Shown here in pieces: positions 53,596-62,401 of a stretch of 64,000 nt of DNA. The notes under the pieces are model-generated. The model was not told the origin of the DNA. It saw nothing but the letters and a program-made list of their open reading frames with translations, and did no database searches. The position numbers were made by a program, and so were the translations under genes. How positions within the stretch are numbered: position 1 is the stretch's first letter; each line of letters opens with the position of its first letter. Source of the DNA: Methylacidimicrobium sp. AP8 (GTDB lineage Bacteria > Verrucomicrobiota > Verrucomicrobiia > Methylacidiphilales > Methylacidiphilaceae); NCBI RefSeq assembly GCF_903064525.1, contig NZ_LR797830.1, forward strand, positions 1,240,001 to 1,304,000, given 5' to 3'.

Positions 53596-54318
53596 CTACC
53601 GCTCGGGGACAAACTCGAGGAAGTATTGATACGGGAGGAAGTCGTGCTTCTCCACAAGACGGTAGCCGGCTTGCCGGAACTCATCCTCGGCTTCCTTCTC
53701 CAGGATCCGATGCGCCGGAGGCGGTCCCACGGGCGAGGTCGGGTTGAAGTCGATCAGGGCGATTCTCCCCCCCGGACGAAGAGCCGGCGCCAGCTTCCGG
53801 AGATATTCGATCCGGTTGTCGATGTGGTGGAGAACGACGCAGAAAAAGATCAGGTCGACCGATTGCGGCTTGAGGCCCGGGTCGCCCGGCGGAACCAGCT
53901 CGACCCTTACGTTCTTGAGGCCTTTCTTCGCGACTTCCTTGCGCAGGTAGTCGGCCATGGCGGGCTCGGAGTCGATCGCGTAAACCACCCCTCTCTCCCC
54001 GACCGCCCGGGAAAACCTCCGGGTGAAATAGCCCGTCCCGGCGCCGATATCCGCAACGGATGCCCCGGGCCGGAGCGCGAGCGCCTCGATCACCCGATCG
54101 GGCTTTTGCCACTTGTCTCTCTCCTTGGACTCGAAGAGCCGGGCATACTTCCCCACGTCGTGAAAGCTGTGGTGATACCCGTGCAGGGCCTTCGATCCTG
54201 TTTCCGGCGCGCTCGGCGCCTCTCCGGGAAGGATCGTCGCGCTCCCCAGCAGAAGAAATGCGGATAATGCGGATAACCGGACGAGCCGCCGGCCCGCCGT
54301 CGGAGGCAAATGATTCAT
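53596..54318 (-). CDS. SAM-dependent methyltransferase with signal peptide
   Basis: About 240 residues from ATG 54318. An N-terminal signal sequence (RLSALSAFLLLGSATILPG) precedes HGYHHSFHDVGKYARLFES and a class I Rossmann methyltransferase: VADIGAGTGYFTRRF (SAM motif I), YAIDSEPAMADYLR and the LRPGGRIALIDF strand. A periplasmic SAM enzyme is unexpected because SAM is cytosolic; the signal may be an anchor with the domain inside. Related exported methyltransferases exist in Gram-negatives. Confidence 0.82.
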   Translation of the reverse strand: MNHLPPTAGRRLVRLSALSAFLLLGSATILPGEAPSAPETGSKALHGYHHSFHDVGKYARLFESKERDKWQKPDRVIEALALRPGASVADIGAGTGYFTRRFSRAVGERGVVYAIDSEPAMADYLRKEVAKKGLKNVRVELVPPGDPGLKPQSVDLIFFCVVLHHIDNRIEYLRKLAPALRPGGRIALIDFNPTSPVGPPPAHRILEKEAEDEFRQAGYRLVEKHDFLPYQYFLEFVPER

Positions 54319-54464
54319 GGGCACAACATCCTTCCCGGGTTTCGCAAGGAAGCACATTTCAGGGCACACGCACGGGCGTCCGCCGTGTCATGACAAGAAT
54401 CGGCCTTCCCGCCCGCCCTGTCGAGAGGGTTTTTCCGCTGCCGGGACCTTCCTCGCGGGCCGCC

Positions 54465-55466
54465 CTACCCGTCGCCGCACGGCCGGACCCGGATCCTCGC
54501 GGACCCGAGAGCCGGGAGATGGGCGCGCAGATCCCGCTCCACGGCCGCGGAAACCCGCTCGGCCTCCCGGAGAGTGGGGTTCCCGTCCATCCCCAGGTCG
54601 AGCTCGACCGCCAGCCGATGGCCGATCCAGCGAGCCCGGACGTCAAGCAGCCGACACACGGACGTGGTATGGTCGGCGGCGTAGCGGATCGCCTCGACCA
54701 CTTCCGGCTCGACCCCGTCGAGCATCCGCAAAAGCACCACGCCGGCCGCCTGCCAGAGGATGCCCAGGATGGCTGCGGTGATCGCCAGGCCGATCAGCGG
54801 ATCGGCAACCGGAAATCCGAGCGCAGCACCGATGGCGCCCAACACCACAGCCAAGCTCGTCAGCCCGTCGGTGCGGGCGTGATAGCCGTCCGCAATCAAG
54901 GCTGCGCTCTGGATCCGCCGCCCCACACGGATTCGGTAGAGAGCGACGAGCTCGTTGCCGAGAAAACCCGCCACGCCGGCGGCGGCCACCCAGCCGGCGC
55001 CCGCGAGCGGCTTAGGGTGCAGGAGCCGCCGGGCCGCCTCGTAGCCGGAAACGAGCGCGCTCAAAAGGATGATGGCGACAATCGCCAAGCCCGCCAGATC
55101 TTCCGCCCGGCCGAGCCCGTAGGGGAAGCGCGGCGTCGGCTTGCGCCGGGCCAGCCGGAAGGCGGCCACGAGGGGAAGCGCGGTCGCCGCGTCCCCGATA
55201 TTGTGGATCGCATCGGCGAGGAGGGCTACGCTGCCCGAGAGGAGGACGATCCCGAACTGCACCGCGGCGGTGACCAGCAGCACGCAAAAAGACCATTGCA
55301 CCGCCCGGACTCCCTGTTCGGATGCAGCGATCGCCGGATCGATGCTCCCGTGCGAGTGGCCGTGACCGTGGACCGTCATGGGCTGAGGCGCGTGGGCAAA
55401 TCCGGACGCCTCCCGCAGATGCGCGCGCGGTCGACCGCCCAAACGGGCGGAGGAAGGATCGTCCAT
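54465..55466 (-). CDS. Cation diffusion facilitator (CzcD-type) transporter
   Basis: A 333-residue transporter from ATG 55466; an internal ATG at 55379 gives a shorter form starting MTVHGHGHSHG. It has six membrane helices. The zinc-site HxxxD motifs are LADAIHNIGDAA and ADGYHARTDGLTS. The N-terminal His-rich stretch and C-terminal cytosolic domain (MLDGVEPEVVEAIRY) fit CDF exporters of Zn, Co or Cd. It may be inhibited by its own His-rich loop or act together with the His-rich small protein nearby. Confidence 0.9.
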   Translation of the reverse strand: MDDPSSARLGGRPRAHLREASGFAHAPQPMTVHGHGHSHGSIDPAIAASEQGVRAVQWSFCVLLVTAAVQFGIVLLSGSVALLADAIHNIGDAATALPLVAAFRLARRKPTPRFPYGLGRAEDLAGLAIVAIILLSALVSGYEAARRLLHPKPLAGAGWVAAAGVAGFLGNELVALYRIRVGRRIQSAALIADGYHARTDGLTSLAVVLGAIGAALGFPVADPLIGLAITAAILGILWQAAGVVLLRMLDGVEPEVVEAIRYAADHTTSVCRLLDVRARWIGHRLAVELDLGMDGNPTLREAERVSAAVERDLRAHLPALGSARIRVRPCGDG

Positions 55467-55534
55467 CGCTCGGATTGTAATCGAATGCCGGCGGGGACAG
55501 AAAGCCGTTCCTAAAACCATAGACAACCATTCCC

Positions 55535-57163
55535 CTACCAGGGAAGATCGTCCACGACGTCGGCCGAACAGTGTTGCCGACGATTCGCGTGCCGGGGTTT
55601 CGCCGACAAAGTCCGGGTAGCGCCCAATGCCCGCGCTTTCGGGAGCAGAGGCGCGGGAGGCAAGCGGTTGCCTCCCGACCGGGCATGCGCTGCATGCGCC
55701 GCTTTGAGCCCCTTCCGAACGTCCGACCAGAACGACCACACATGCTTCGTCCGATTCCTCGCGGGTAGGGCGAAGGTGACGTGGCCGCCATTGCGGGTCG
55801 GCACGACGGCCTCCCGCACGGACGGGCGCTCGGATAGGCCCAATCCTCTCCGGGCGATGGCGTAGGCCGCGCCCTGGTGAGAACCGATGCCATGACGGCG
55901 CGCGTGGTTGACCGCGCCAATCACGGAAGTGTAGGCCGGGTCGACTTCGATCACCTCGACTCCGGCACGAAAGGAAGCCGCCTTGAGCATCGCGATTGTC
56001 TTGGCGTAGGCGAAGGATGAGAGCGAGCGAGCCCGGACGGGATCGACCGCCTCCAGCTCGGCCCTCCGCTTGCGAAGATCCAATCGCTCGATCACGAGCG
56101 GCTTGCCCGATTCGGCGCAGGCCCGGGCGATCTGTCGGCACGCATCGCCGATTCTGGCTTTCGCTTGCTCCTCGCTCTTCCCATAGAGATGCAATCCGAT
56201 CCGGCGGACTTCCACGAGATTCCCGAAGCGATCCGTTTCGGCCAAGGCAAGATGATCCGGGTTAATGTCAACGCCGATCGCTCCGGCAAGGCGGCGTGTC
56301 ACCAGGGCAACCGGTTGCGCCTCGACGCTCACGAACACCCGCCAGCCTTTCCGATCCCGCACGAAGCGGTAGCTCACGGCGGATCCCTCCCGCTTGCGGA
56401 CGAGCTTCACCGTCTTGGTTTGTGCGATCACGACCCGGCCGGCGGAGAGGGTCTGGAGGATCGCTTCCTGGCCGTAGGCGAAGCGAACACCCTCAATCAC
56501 CAGATGCTTGCTTGGTTCCCCCGTTCCGTCCGGCAGCCGCAACCGCAGCCGCAGGCTGCCGTCCGGAGCGACCGTGGCTTGGCAGGACTGGTTGCCCGAT
56601 GTCTCGTCCTTCGATCCGAGCACAAAGAACTGGCTGCTCCGCTCCGCCTGCCAATCCTTCTTCCATGCGGCATGGTCCGCATAGCCGTTCTCTTCCAGGG
56701 CAAACTGCCTCCGGAAGAGGCGTCGGGAACCGAAGCAGAGCCGGACCCGGCCGGACTCCTGATCGGCGCTCAGAGAGGCGAGTTTGGCCTGGAGGATGGC
56801 AAGCCGACGCTTTTTCTGATGCAGGGTGTTCGATCCAGGCGCTTTCTTCTCAAGCCTGATGATTGCTTTCTGGCCTCTCTTGATTCGTGCTTGTAACTCC
56901 TCGATCAACTCGGGCCGCCTCTCCCGGATCGAGGCGATCTTGCCTTCGAGCTCGACCCGAATGGCGTTGAACTGCCGGGCGGTGAGGCCGAACCGGCGCA
57001 GAAACGACCGCTTGAGCTCGTTCATGGATGCGCCAGCCCGCATCTTGGCGAAAAGAGTCCGCTGCGCCCGCCCGTAGAGTTCCGCATAGACATCAAGCGA
57101 CGCCGACTGCTCGGGTGTGAGCCGCAAACGGGTCTGGTAGGTGACAACCGGGAGCTTACTCAT
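55535..57163 (-). CDS. tnpB: Large TnpB-like RNA-guided nuclease, IS607-associated
   Basis: A 542-residue protein. The N-terminal helical and wedge regions are followed by a RuvC-like core: GAIGVDINPDHLALAE (first Asp), LVIERLDLRKRRAE (Glu), and the third acidic site in EVIEVDPAYTSVIG. The region between includes ARSLSSFAYAKTIAML. The usual C-terminal four-Cys zinc ribbon of TnpB is not visible. It is larger than typical TnpB (about 400). The ATG overlaps the end of tnpA by 8 bases. Confidence 0.8.
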   Translation of the reverse strand: MSKLPVVTYQTRLRLTPEQSASLDVYAELYGRAQRTLFAKMRAGASMNELKRSFLRRFGLTARQFNAIRVELEGKIASIRERRPELIEELQARIKRGQKAIIRLEKKAPGSNTLHQKKRRLAILQAKLASLSADQESGRVRLCFGSRRLFRRQFALEENGYADHAAWKKDWQAERSSQFFVLGSKDETSGNQSCQATVAPDGSLRLRLRLPDGTGEPSKHLVIEGVRFAYGQEAILQTLSAGRVVIAQTKTVKLVRKREGSAVSYRFVRDRKGWRVFVSVEAQPVALVTRRLAGAIGVDINPDHLALAETDRFGNLVEVRRIGLHLYGKSEEQAKARIGDACRQIARACAESGKPLVIERLDLRKRRAELEAVDPVRARSLSSFAYAKTIAMLKAASFRAGVEVIEVDPAYTSVIGAVNHARRHGIGSHQGAAYAIARRGLGLSERPSVREAVVPTRNGGHVTFALPARNRTKHVWSFWSDVRKGLKAAHAAHARSGGNRLPPAPLLPKARALGATRTLSAKPRHANRRQHCSADVVDDLPW

Positions 57164-57718
57164 GGATCGCTTCCAGTGCCTTCTTGGCGCGGTTCTGGGC
57201 GGATCGCTTCCCGTAAAGCCTGGCACACATCGAAACTATGACCTCGTGCAGGTCGCGCACGATATCGTCGGTCATCTCGTCCGGATCGACCACTAGAACC
57301 GATCGGCTCTGCGCGTACAGAAGCCGCTTCCACGTACTCCAAGCCGAAGCGCATCAGCCGGTCCCGATGCTCCACCAGAATGACGCCAACCTTCGGATCA
57401 CGCAAGAGCCCGATCATGCCTTTCCGATGGCCGTTCATTCCGGAGCCGACCTCCTTGACGGCCTTGACGATCGGCAACCGTTTGCTTGAGCGCGAACTCG
57501 GTCAGCCGAGCCAATTGCCGGTCCAGATCCGCTTTCTGATCGGAGCTGGATACCCGTGCGTAAAGGGCGACCCCATTGGGTTGCGAGGGCTCCGCATGCA
57601 CGATCACCGTTCCGGTCGGCAACTGCTCGGCCGGGACGGGCAAACGCCCTTCCTTCCACATCCGCCAAGCCGTCTTGTAGCAGACGCCCTGCCGCTTGGC
57701 CCAGACACTCAACTTCAC
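57156..57718 (-). pseudogene. tnpA: IS607 serine recombinase (TnpA), frameshifted twice
   Basis: From GTG 57718 the first frame has a MerR-like helix-turn-helix (VWAKRQGVCYKTAWRMWKEG) and the resolvase start VALYARVSSSDQKADLDRQL with the catalytic Ser in RVSSSDQ. The reading then changes frame to LPIVKAVKEVGSGMNG and EHRDRLMRFGLEYVEAA, and again to VVDPDEMTDDIVRDLHEV, ending at 57156. The two indels leave no continuous recombinase, so the element is probably not self-mobile. Confidence 0.75.
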
Positions 57719-58061
57719 TCGGACATACTGCCATTAAACTTGCTATGTGTCCATATATTTTTTAGCTGCTGGCAGCCCCTAAGAATCCGGCCGCAGGAGA
57801 AAGCCCGTGAGACCTGCCGACCGGGGCGATCCTCAAGGCTTCGGCGGATCCCTTCGAAGACGCGAGCCGGCCCGACCTATCGGACCTTGCCTGCGCGGAA
57901 AAGGAACGCTGCTCGGCGCGGGAACAAAGGCTCCGAGCGAGCGTATCCGGTCGATCGGGCCGGAAGGAGAATCCTCGTCCTTTCCGGCGGAGCGCCGGCG
58001 ACCGATGCCGGACGGGACGGCGCCGCCCCTCCGGAGAGTTGGAAACCGCGGGAGTCCTTCC
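57719..58061. other. Region upstream of IS607 remnant, no gene supported
   Basis: About 340 bases. The part next to tnpA is AT-richer (about 57728-57770) and may hold the element's left end and promoter. The remainder has only opposite-strand shadow frames. Confidence 0.35.
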
Positions 58062-58277
58062 TTAAGGCTCCTTGTCGTGCATCGTCGCCTCGCCCTTCGC
58101 GGCCTCCTCGGCATGGTGCTCGGCATGTCGGGCATGCCCATGGGCGATGTGCGCGTGGTGCCCGGACTCGGCGTGCTCTCCCTTGCGATGGTGCTCCGCC
58201 GCCTTCTTGTGATGGGCGGCTGCACGCTCATGATGCATGGCCGCTTTCTCGTGGTGTTCCGCGACTGTGTCCGCCAT
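58062..58277 (-). CDS. Histidine-striped small protein
   Basis: A 71-residue protein with 18 His. Four HH pairs sit exactly seven residues apart (8-9, 15-16, 22-23, 29-30), forming one face of a predicted helix, and further His lie in HHAHIAHGHARH. Such sequences suit binding of Ni, Zn or Co. No signal peptide is visible, so it may act as a cytosolic metal buffer. A CDF metal exporter lies a few kb away, but they are not in one operon. Confidence 0.75.
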   Translation of the reverse strand: MADTVAEHHEKAAMHHERAAAHHKKAAEHHRKGEHAESGHHAHIAHGHARHAEHHAEEAAKGEATMHDKEP

Positions 58278-58582
58278 AGATACCTGTCCGTCTTCCGCGT
58301 TGGAGTTGGTAGGAAACCAAAAAGCAATGGTCTTTGGTTAGCAATTTTTAACTAAATCCCTTGTCCCTCGTCAAGGGGAAAGCGGCGGATCCGGAGCGCC
58401 GGGTGGCGCCGCGCCTATGGCAAAAGAGCGGACGCTCCTCCGATCGCCGGTCTCGGCTGCGGAAAAACTCGCTTGCCGATGAAATCTCATTGTTCTCCGC
58501 CTGCCTTTGGGCTTACAAGCGCTAGGCTTATGCCGACAGGAATCCTCGAAGAGCGTCCTCTCTCCAACGCAAGCCGCCGCCG
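58278..58582. other. Intergenic region with promoter of the His-rich gene
   Basis: About 305 bases. The proximal part contains the candidate promoter at 58347-58375. Nothing else is recognised. Confidence 0.4.
58347..58375 (-). promoter_or_regulatory. Candidate sigma70 promoter for the His-rich protein
   Basis: On the minus strand TTGACG (58375-58370) is followed by 17 bases and TTAAAA (58352-58347), about 70 bases upstream of the His-rich start. The -35 is good; the -10 is only a moderate match. Confidence 0.45.
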
Positions 58583-58822
58583 ATGAAACGGATTTGCTCC
58601 TTCAAGATCCCGACGCTTTCCCTCCCGCTGATTCTCTTCTTTTTCTGCCCCGCAGCGAGCCGAGGCGCGGCACTTCTGAAGACGACCAAGGGCTACCGGC
58701 TCTCGATCCTCCCGGCGATGGGGGCGGAACCGGTTGAGCGCGAGGCGCCGCCGAAGGCCAAAGGGAAGGTCCGTGTGAAGACCTTGCGGGAGACGGTCTA
58801 CGGAACGAAGAAGCGCCCGTAG
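58583..58822 (+). CDS. Small exported basic protein
   Basis: A 79-residue protein with a signal peptide (IPTLSLPLILFFFCPAASRG). The mature part is basic (KAKGKVRVKTLRETVYGTKK). Function unknown. It is convergent with the TPR protein gene. Confidence 0.5.
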   Translation: MKRICSFKIPTLSLPLILFFFCPAASRGAALLKTTKGYRLSILPAMGAEPVEREAPPKAKGKVRVKTLRETVYGTKKRP

Positions 58823-58881
58823 CGCCCGCTCTCCGGGCCGGCTCGGGTTTCCCACAAAAGCGATAGCCGCGCCTTAGCCGC

Positions 58882-59879
58882 CTAAGGCGCCGCGAGCTTT
58901 CGGGCGAGTTCTTTCCCCGCATCGGGATCCAGCTCGCGAACCTTTCGGCTCGCCTCGGCCATTTTATCCTTGCGGCCCGCTTCCTTGTACACGGTCGCAA
59001 GATTATACCAGGCTGCTACATAGTCGGGCTTGAGTCGAACGGCCGTCCGGCACGCCGCGATCGCCGCATCGTATCGCTTCAATTCCCCGTAGGCGCACCC
59101 GAGATTGCACCACGCCTCCGGAAGGTCGGGCCGGAGCCGCGTCGCCTTTTCCAAGGCTGCAACCGCTTCGGAATGGCGCCCGAGCTCTACGTAGACCGCG
59201 CCCAAATCTGACCAAGCTCTGCCGAAATCTTCCTGCTGCCGGACGGCCTTCTTCAGGGCATCCGCCGCTTCCGCGTACCGCCCCAAATACGCATACAGCA
59301 GGTTCCCAGGTTACACCATGCCTTGGCAAAATCCTGCTTTCTTCGGATCGCTTCCCGGTAGGCGCGGATCGCTTCGTGATACTTGCCCAGCTTCTCGTCG
59401 GCGAGACCGAGGAAAAACCAAGCAGCCGCCTCGCTCGGATAGGCCTCGCTCCATTTGCGGGAGAGGTCGAGCAGGCTCTTCCATTCGTTCGCTTTTTCGA
59501 GCGCGATCGCCCGCTTGAAGTAAGCAAGTTCCCGATCGCCGCCGTCCCGCTCGCGACGAGCGCCGGCGATGTCCGATTCGCGAAGAGGGCTTTCCGACAA
59601 CTCCTCGGCGGGAAGCGCAACGTCTCGGAGGCCCGCGCCGTCGGACAGGACCCGGTCCGCGACCGGGAAGGAAGGGAAACCGGTCTGCTTCCCGCTTAGC
59701 GCCCAGGCCCGAGCCGAAAGCGGGAGCAGATCGAGTCCCGCCCCGAAAAGGAGGAGAACGGAAGAAACAACAGCCCGTCGCCTGCCGCGGAAAGAGGGTC
59801 GAGGGCGTCCGACGTGCTCGGCCGCAAGGACGTGCATCGGATGAAGGACCCTTGGATGATCCGTAGGAGAGAATGACAT
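58882..59879 (-). pseudogene. TPR-repeat protein with signal anchor, frameshifted
   Basis: From ATG 59879 a basic start and hydrophobic anchor (AVVSSVLLLFGAGLDLLPL) lead to TPR repeats: AAAWFFLGLADEKLGKYHEA, then AKAWCNLG. At about 59311 the frame changes where the sequence reads GGAACC instead of the expected GGAAACC, and repeats continue as NLLYAYLGRYAEAADAL, AWSDLGAVYVELGRHSEA and AWCNLGCAYGELKRYDAA to 58882. Restored, it has about 330 residues and five or more repeats. It would serve as an envelope protein-interaction scaffold. Confidence 0.75.
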
Positions 59880-60091
59880 CCCTAGCTGCCGTTTTTTTTG
59901 GGTGGGAGTATGTCCGTAGCACCTCCTTTTGGCAAAGGAATTAGCACAAGGCCCTGTTTTTTCAGCCGGCCGCGCAAGGCGGAGCGCCGACCTCGATCGA
60001 CCCGAGCACGGCCAAAGAGATTGCCTTTCCGCGGATGTCTGCGCCATAAAATAGCCGGCAGACGCAACCGCACCAGTCTGTTTTGCGGCCC

Positions 60092-60541
60092 ATGAGCATC
60101 CCCGTCCTCGATCTGACCATGCGCCCGCCGCGCAGCCCGCGGGTTCGGTTGGGAGGGTACGTCTGCCTCCCCCGCCTCCTCGACAAAGGCCGGGCTCATC
60201 TTGCCGGCAAGGCGGGCGACTATCGGTACAACTGCCCTCTGGACCAACGCTGGTTTGCCTTCGCGGGCCTTTCGGCGGATGCCCTTCTGGCCGAGATCGC
60301 GAAGGAGAAGGGAGACGGCGAGCTGCTGGCGTGGATCTCCGAAAACGCCGCGTGCCGGCGCGCTCCCTGGGAGATCGCCGCCTGGTCCGCCTACATGGAG
60401 GCCCGCGCCCCTGGAGATGCCGAATCGCACGAGATCTTCGCCGAAAAAACCCGCAAGCTCGCTCCCTTCCGGGAAGACATCGTCACTTGGTTCGATCTTC
60501 TCGATCTGGACGACTATGTCTCCTTCGGAGGAAAGGCCTAA
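60092..60541 (+). CDS. DUF5069 domain protein
   Basis: A 149-residue protein. The pattern LTMRPPRSPRVRLGGYVCLP, LDKGRAHLAG, LDQRWFAFAGL and a terminal WFDLLDLDD resembles DUF5069 proteins known from Verrucomicrobiota. Function is unknown. Its TAA stop codon is within the left end of repeat copy 3. Confidence 0.82.
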   Translation: MSIPVLDLTMRPPRSPRVRLGGYVCLPRLLDKGRAHLAGKAGDYRYNCPLDQRWFAFAGLSADALLAEIAKEKGDGELLAWISENAACRRAPWEIAAWSAYMEARAPGDAESHEIFAEKTRKLAPFREDIVTWFDLLDLDDYVSFGGKA

Positions 60542-60721
60542 CCGCCGTTTCTAAATTCCGTAGCCGAGGCGCCGCAAATGGGCTTGGGCGCGAAGGCGGG
60601 GCGCAGGTTTTCCCCCGAAGCTGTAGGAAGGCATGCTGCGCGGAGGGAAAACCCACCCCAACGAAGCAGACGAGCCCGTTTTGCAAGCCGTAGGAGAACG
60701 CTTGTGAGAAATGGCGATTAA
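60538..60721. repeat. Dispersed MITE-like repeat, copy 3
   Basis: The left end CTAACCGCCGTTTC is degenerate; the right end CTTGTGAGAAATGGCGATTAA is well kept. It shares the inner block GAGGCGCCGCAAATGGGCTT with copy 1 in the same orientation. It supplies the stop codons of both flanking genes. Confidence 0.85.
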
Positions 60722-61686
60722 CCATCCAGCCGGCCCAACGCCCGAAGCAGGAGATCTCGATCCGGGGCCGTCCGGATCCCGGGCTCCGGAGACCTCAGCT
60801 TCTCCTTCAGCCGGCGGCAAGCCGCCAGGATGATCTCCCGGTGATCGAAGGCAAGAGCAGGGAGGTCGGCGACCGGAAACCAGCGGACCGCGGCCGCATC
60901 GCTTCCCGCCTCGGCGCGCACCGACCCGGGCTCGACCCAGGCCGCATGAGCGACGCTCACGACGGGCCCGCGCGGATCGCGCCCAGGTCGCCCGAAAACG
61001 CCTACTTCCCAAAACGCAAGACCGGCCAGCCCCGCCTCCTCGCGGAGTTCTCGAGCCGCCGCCGCAAGCGGCTCTTCTCCCGCCTCGACGAAGCCTCCGG
61101 GGAGAGCCCAGCAGCCCGCATAGGGGGGATTTTTCCGCTCGACCAGCAGCACGGAGAGCTCTTCCCCGTTGAGCCCGAGGACAACCGCGTCGGCGGTCAG
61201 CGCAAAGCGCGCGATCTCCGCCCGGAGGCCCGGAGAGGCGGGCGATCCGCCCGCGGCTCCGGCCGGTTCTTTTTCCTCGGTCCGGAAGACGATCCCTTCC
61301 TTTTGCACCTCCCGGTAGGGCAATAGCCAGACCAGCGACTCGTCATGAAGATCGACGACCTGGATCCGATTCCCCCACGGGTCCCGGAAATCGCAGCGGA
61401 AGCCCGGAATGAGCGAGAGCCCGTACTTCCGGGTGATCTTCTCGCGCACCTCCGCCAGCTGGCGCTCGTCCCGGACCAGAATTCCGAAGTGGCGCTGCCG
61501 ATCCGGCCGGACCTCCGGAACGACGAAGAGAGCCAGGAACTGGTGCTCGCCCAGGGCGAAGAACGCGTCGCCCTCCCCTTGATCGAGCAGCCGCAGGCTG
61601 AAGACATCCTGATAGAAGGCGATCGCGGCTTCTCGCTCTCCCACCTCGATCGCGACATGGTTGCACCCGTAAACCCGGACGCTCAC
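60718..61686 (-). CDS. VOC-NUDIX fusion protein
   Basis: A 322-residue protein from GTG 61686. Residues about 1-125 are a VOC domain (CNHVAIEVGEREAAIAFYQD, HQFLALFVVPEV, FRDPWGNRIQVVD). Residues about 165-310 are a NUDIX hydrolase with the box GGFVEAGEEPLAAAARELRE continued by EAGL. Sequence around LNGEELSVLLVERKNPP resembles ADP-ribose or NAD-related NUDIX regulators. Fusion of the two folds is unusual. The stop codon lies in repeat copy 3. Confidence 0.85.
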   Translation of the reverse strand: MSVRVYGCNHVAIEVGEREAAIAFYQDVFSLRLLDQGEGDAFFALGEHQFLALFVVPEVRPDRQRHFGILVRDERQLAEVREKITRKYGLSLIPGFRCDFRDPWGNRIQVVDLHDESLVWLLPYREVQKEGIVFRTEEKEPAGAAGGSPASPGLRAEIARFALTADAVVLGLNGEELSVLLVERKNPPYAGCWALPGGFVEAGEEPLAAAARELREEAGLAGLAFWEVGVFGRPGRDPRGPVVSVAHAAWVEPGSVRAEAGSDAAAVRWFPVADLPALAFDHREIILAACRRLKEKLRSPEPGIRTAPDRDLLLRALGRLDG

Positions 61687-61742
61687 GCGGCGATTATCGG
61701 CGAGCCGGTGCCGAAGGACAATTCGGATTCCCCAGCTCCCCC

Positions 61743-62198
61743 TCAGTCCGCGGAAGCGCCTCCCGCCCGAAGCCAGAAGGTGACTGGCCCCGCGTTGACC
61801 AGCGCCACGTCCATGTCGGCGCCGAAGATCCCGCTGGCGACCTCTCCGTGACGCTCCCGCGCCCGATCGACTAGATACTCGAAGAGCTCCCTTCCGATCT
61901 CCGGGCCGGCGGCGGGCGAGAAGCTCGGGCGGCACCCCTTTCGCGTGTCCGCCGCAAGCGTGAACTGAGGAACCAGCAGCAGCCCGCCGCCGGCCTCGCG
62001 GAGAGAGCGGCCCATCCGCCCCGCCTCGTCCGGAAAGATCCGGTAGCCGAGCATCCGCTCCAGGAGCCTTTCGGCCGCGGCCTTCCCATCCCCGCGCTCG
62101 ACGGCGATCAGGCCGAGAATCCCCGTTCCGATTGCGCCCACCGGCCGCCCGGCTACCAACACCCGCGCCTCGCGTACCCGTTGAATCAACGCGATCAT
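61743..62198 (-). CDS. dtd: D-aminoacyl-tRNA deacylase
   Basis: A 151-residue enzyme. Signatures: [33 protein letters not shown] and the terminal NAGPVTFWL (the conserved G-P-V-T-F motif). It removes D-amino acids and glycine mischarged onto tRNAs. It starts at ATG 62198, divergent from the RiPP precursor, and lies upstream of the VOC-NUDIX gene on the same strand. Confidence 0.93.
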   Translation of the reverse strand: MIALIQRVREARVLVAGRPVGAIGTGILGLIAVERGDGKAAAERLLERMLGYRIFPDEAGRMGRSLREAGGGLLLVPQFTLAADTRKGCRPSFSPAAGPEIGRELFEYLVDRARERHGEVASGIFGADMDVALVNAGPVTFWLRAGGASAD

Positions 62199-62401
62199 CT
62201 TCGATTCTCCCGCCCGCCGGTCGTCTCGATCGGGACCGGTTCGGGCCCGCCCCGGGCGAAAACAAGTCCGGGATTGCCGGAATTTAACCTTGCCAGCCGT
62301 CCGCTTCGATCGTAAAGAAAGGCAATCTGTGGAACGGCCCCGAGCGGTAGCAAACGCCCGGAAGTCGTCCACCCAAACTTGCATGCAAGGAGGAAAACGA
62401 A

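Larger units (their letters stand above)
55535..57718 (-). mobile_element. IS607-family element with tnpA remnant and tnpB
   Basis: The element has a serine-recombinase tnpA followed by tnpB on the same strand, the IS607 order. IS607 elements have no fixed terminal inverted repeats, and the ends are not determined here. The omega-RNA that guides TnpB should lie at the 3' end of tnpB, around 55480-55600, but I cannot define it. tnpA is frameshifted while tnpB looks intact. Confidence 0.75.

Noticed and set aside
57807-58355. A 182-codon plus-strand frame rich in Leu, Val and Met
   Set aside because: It is the complement of the His-rich gene, whose His codons read as Met/Val on the other strand.
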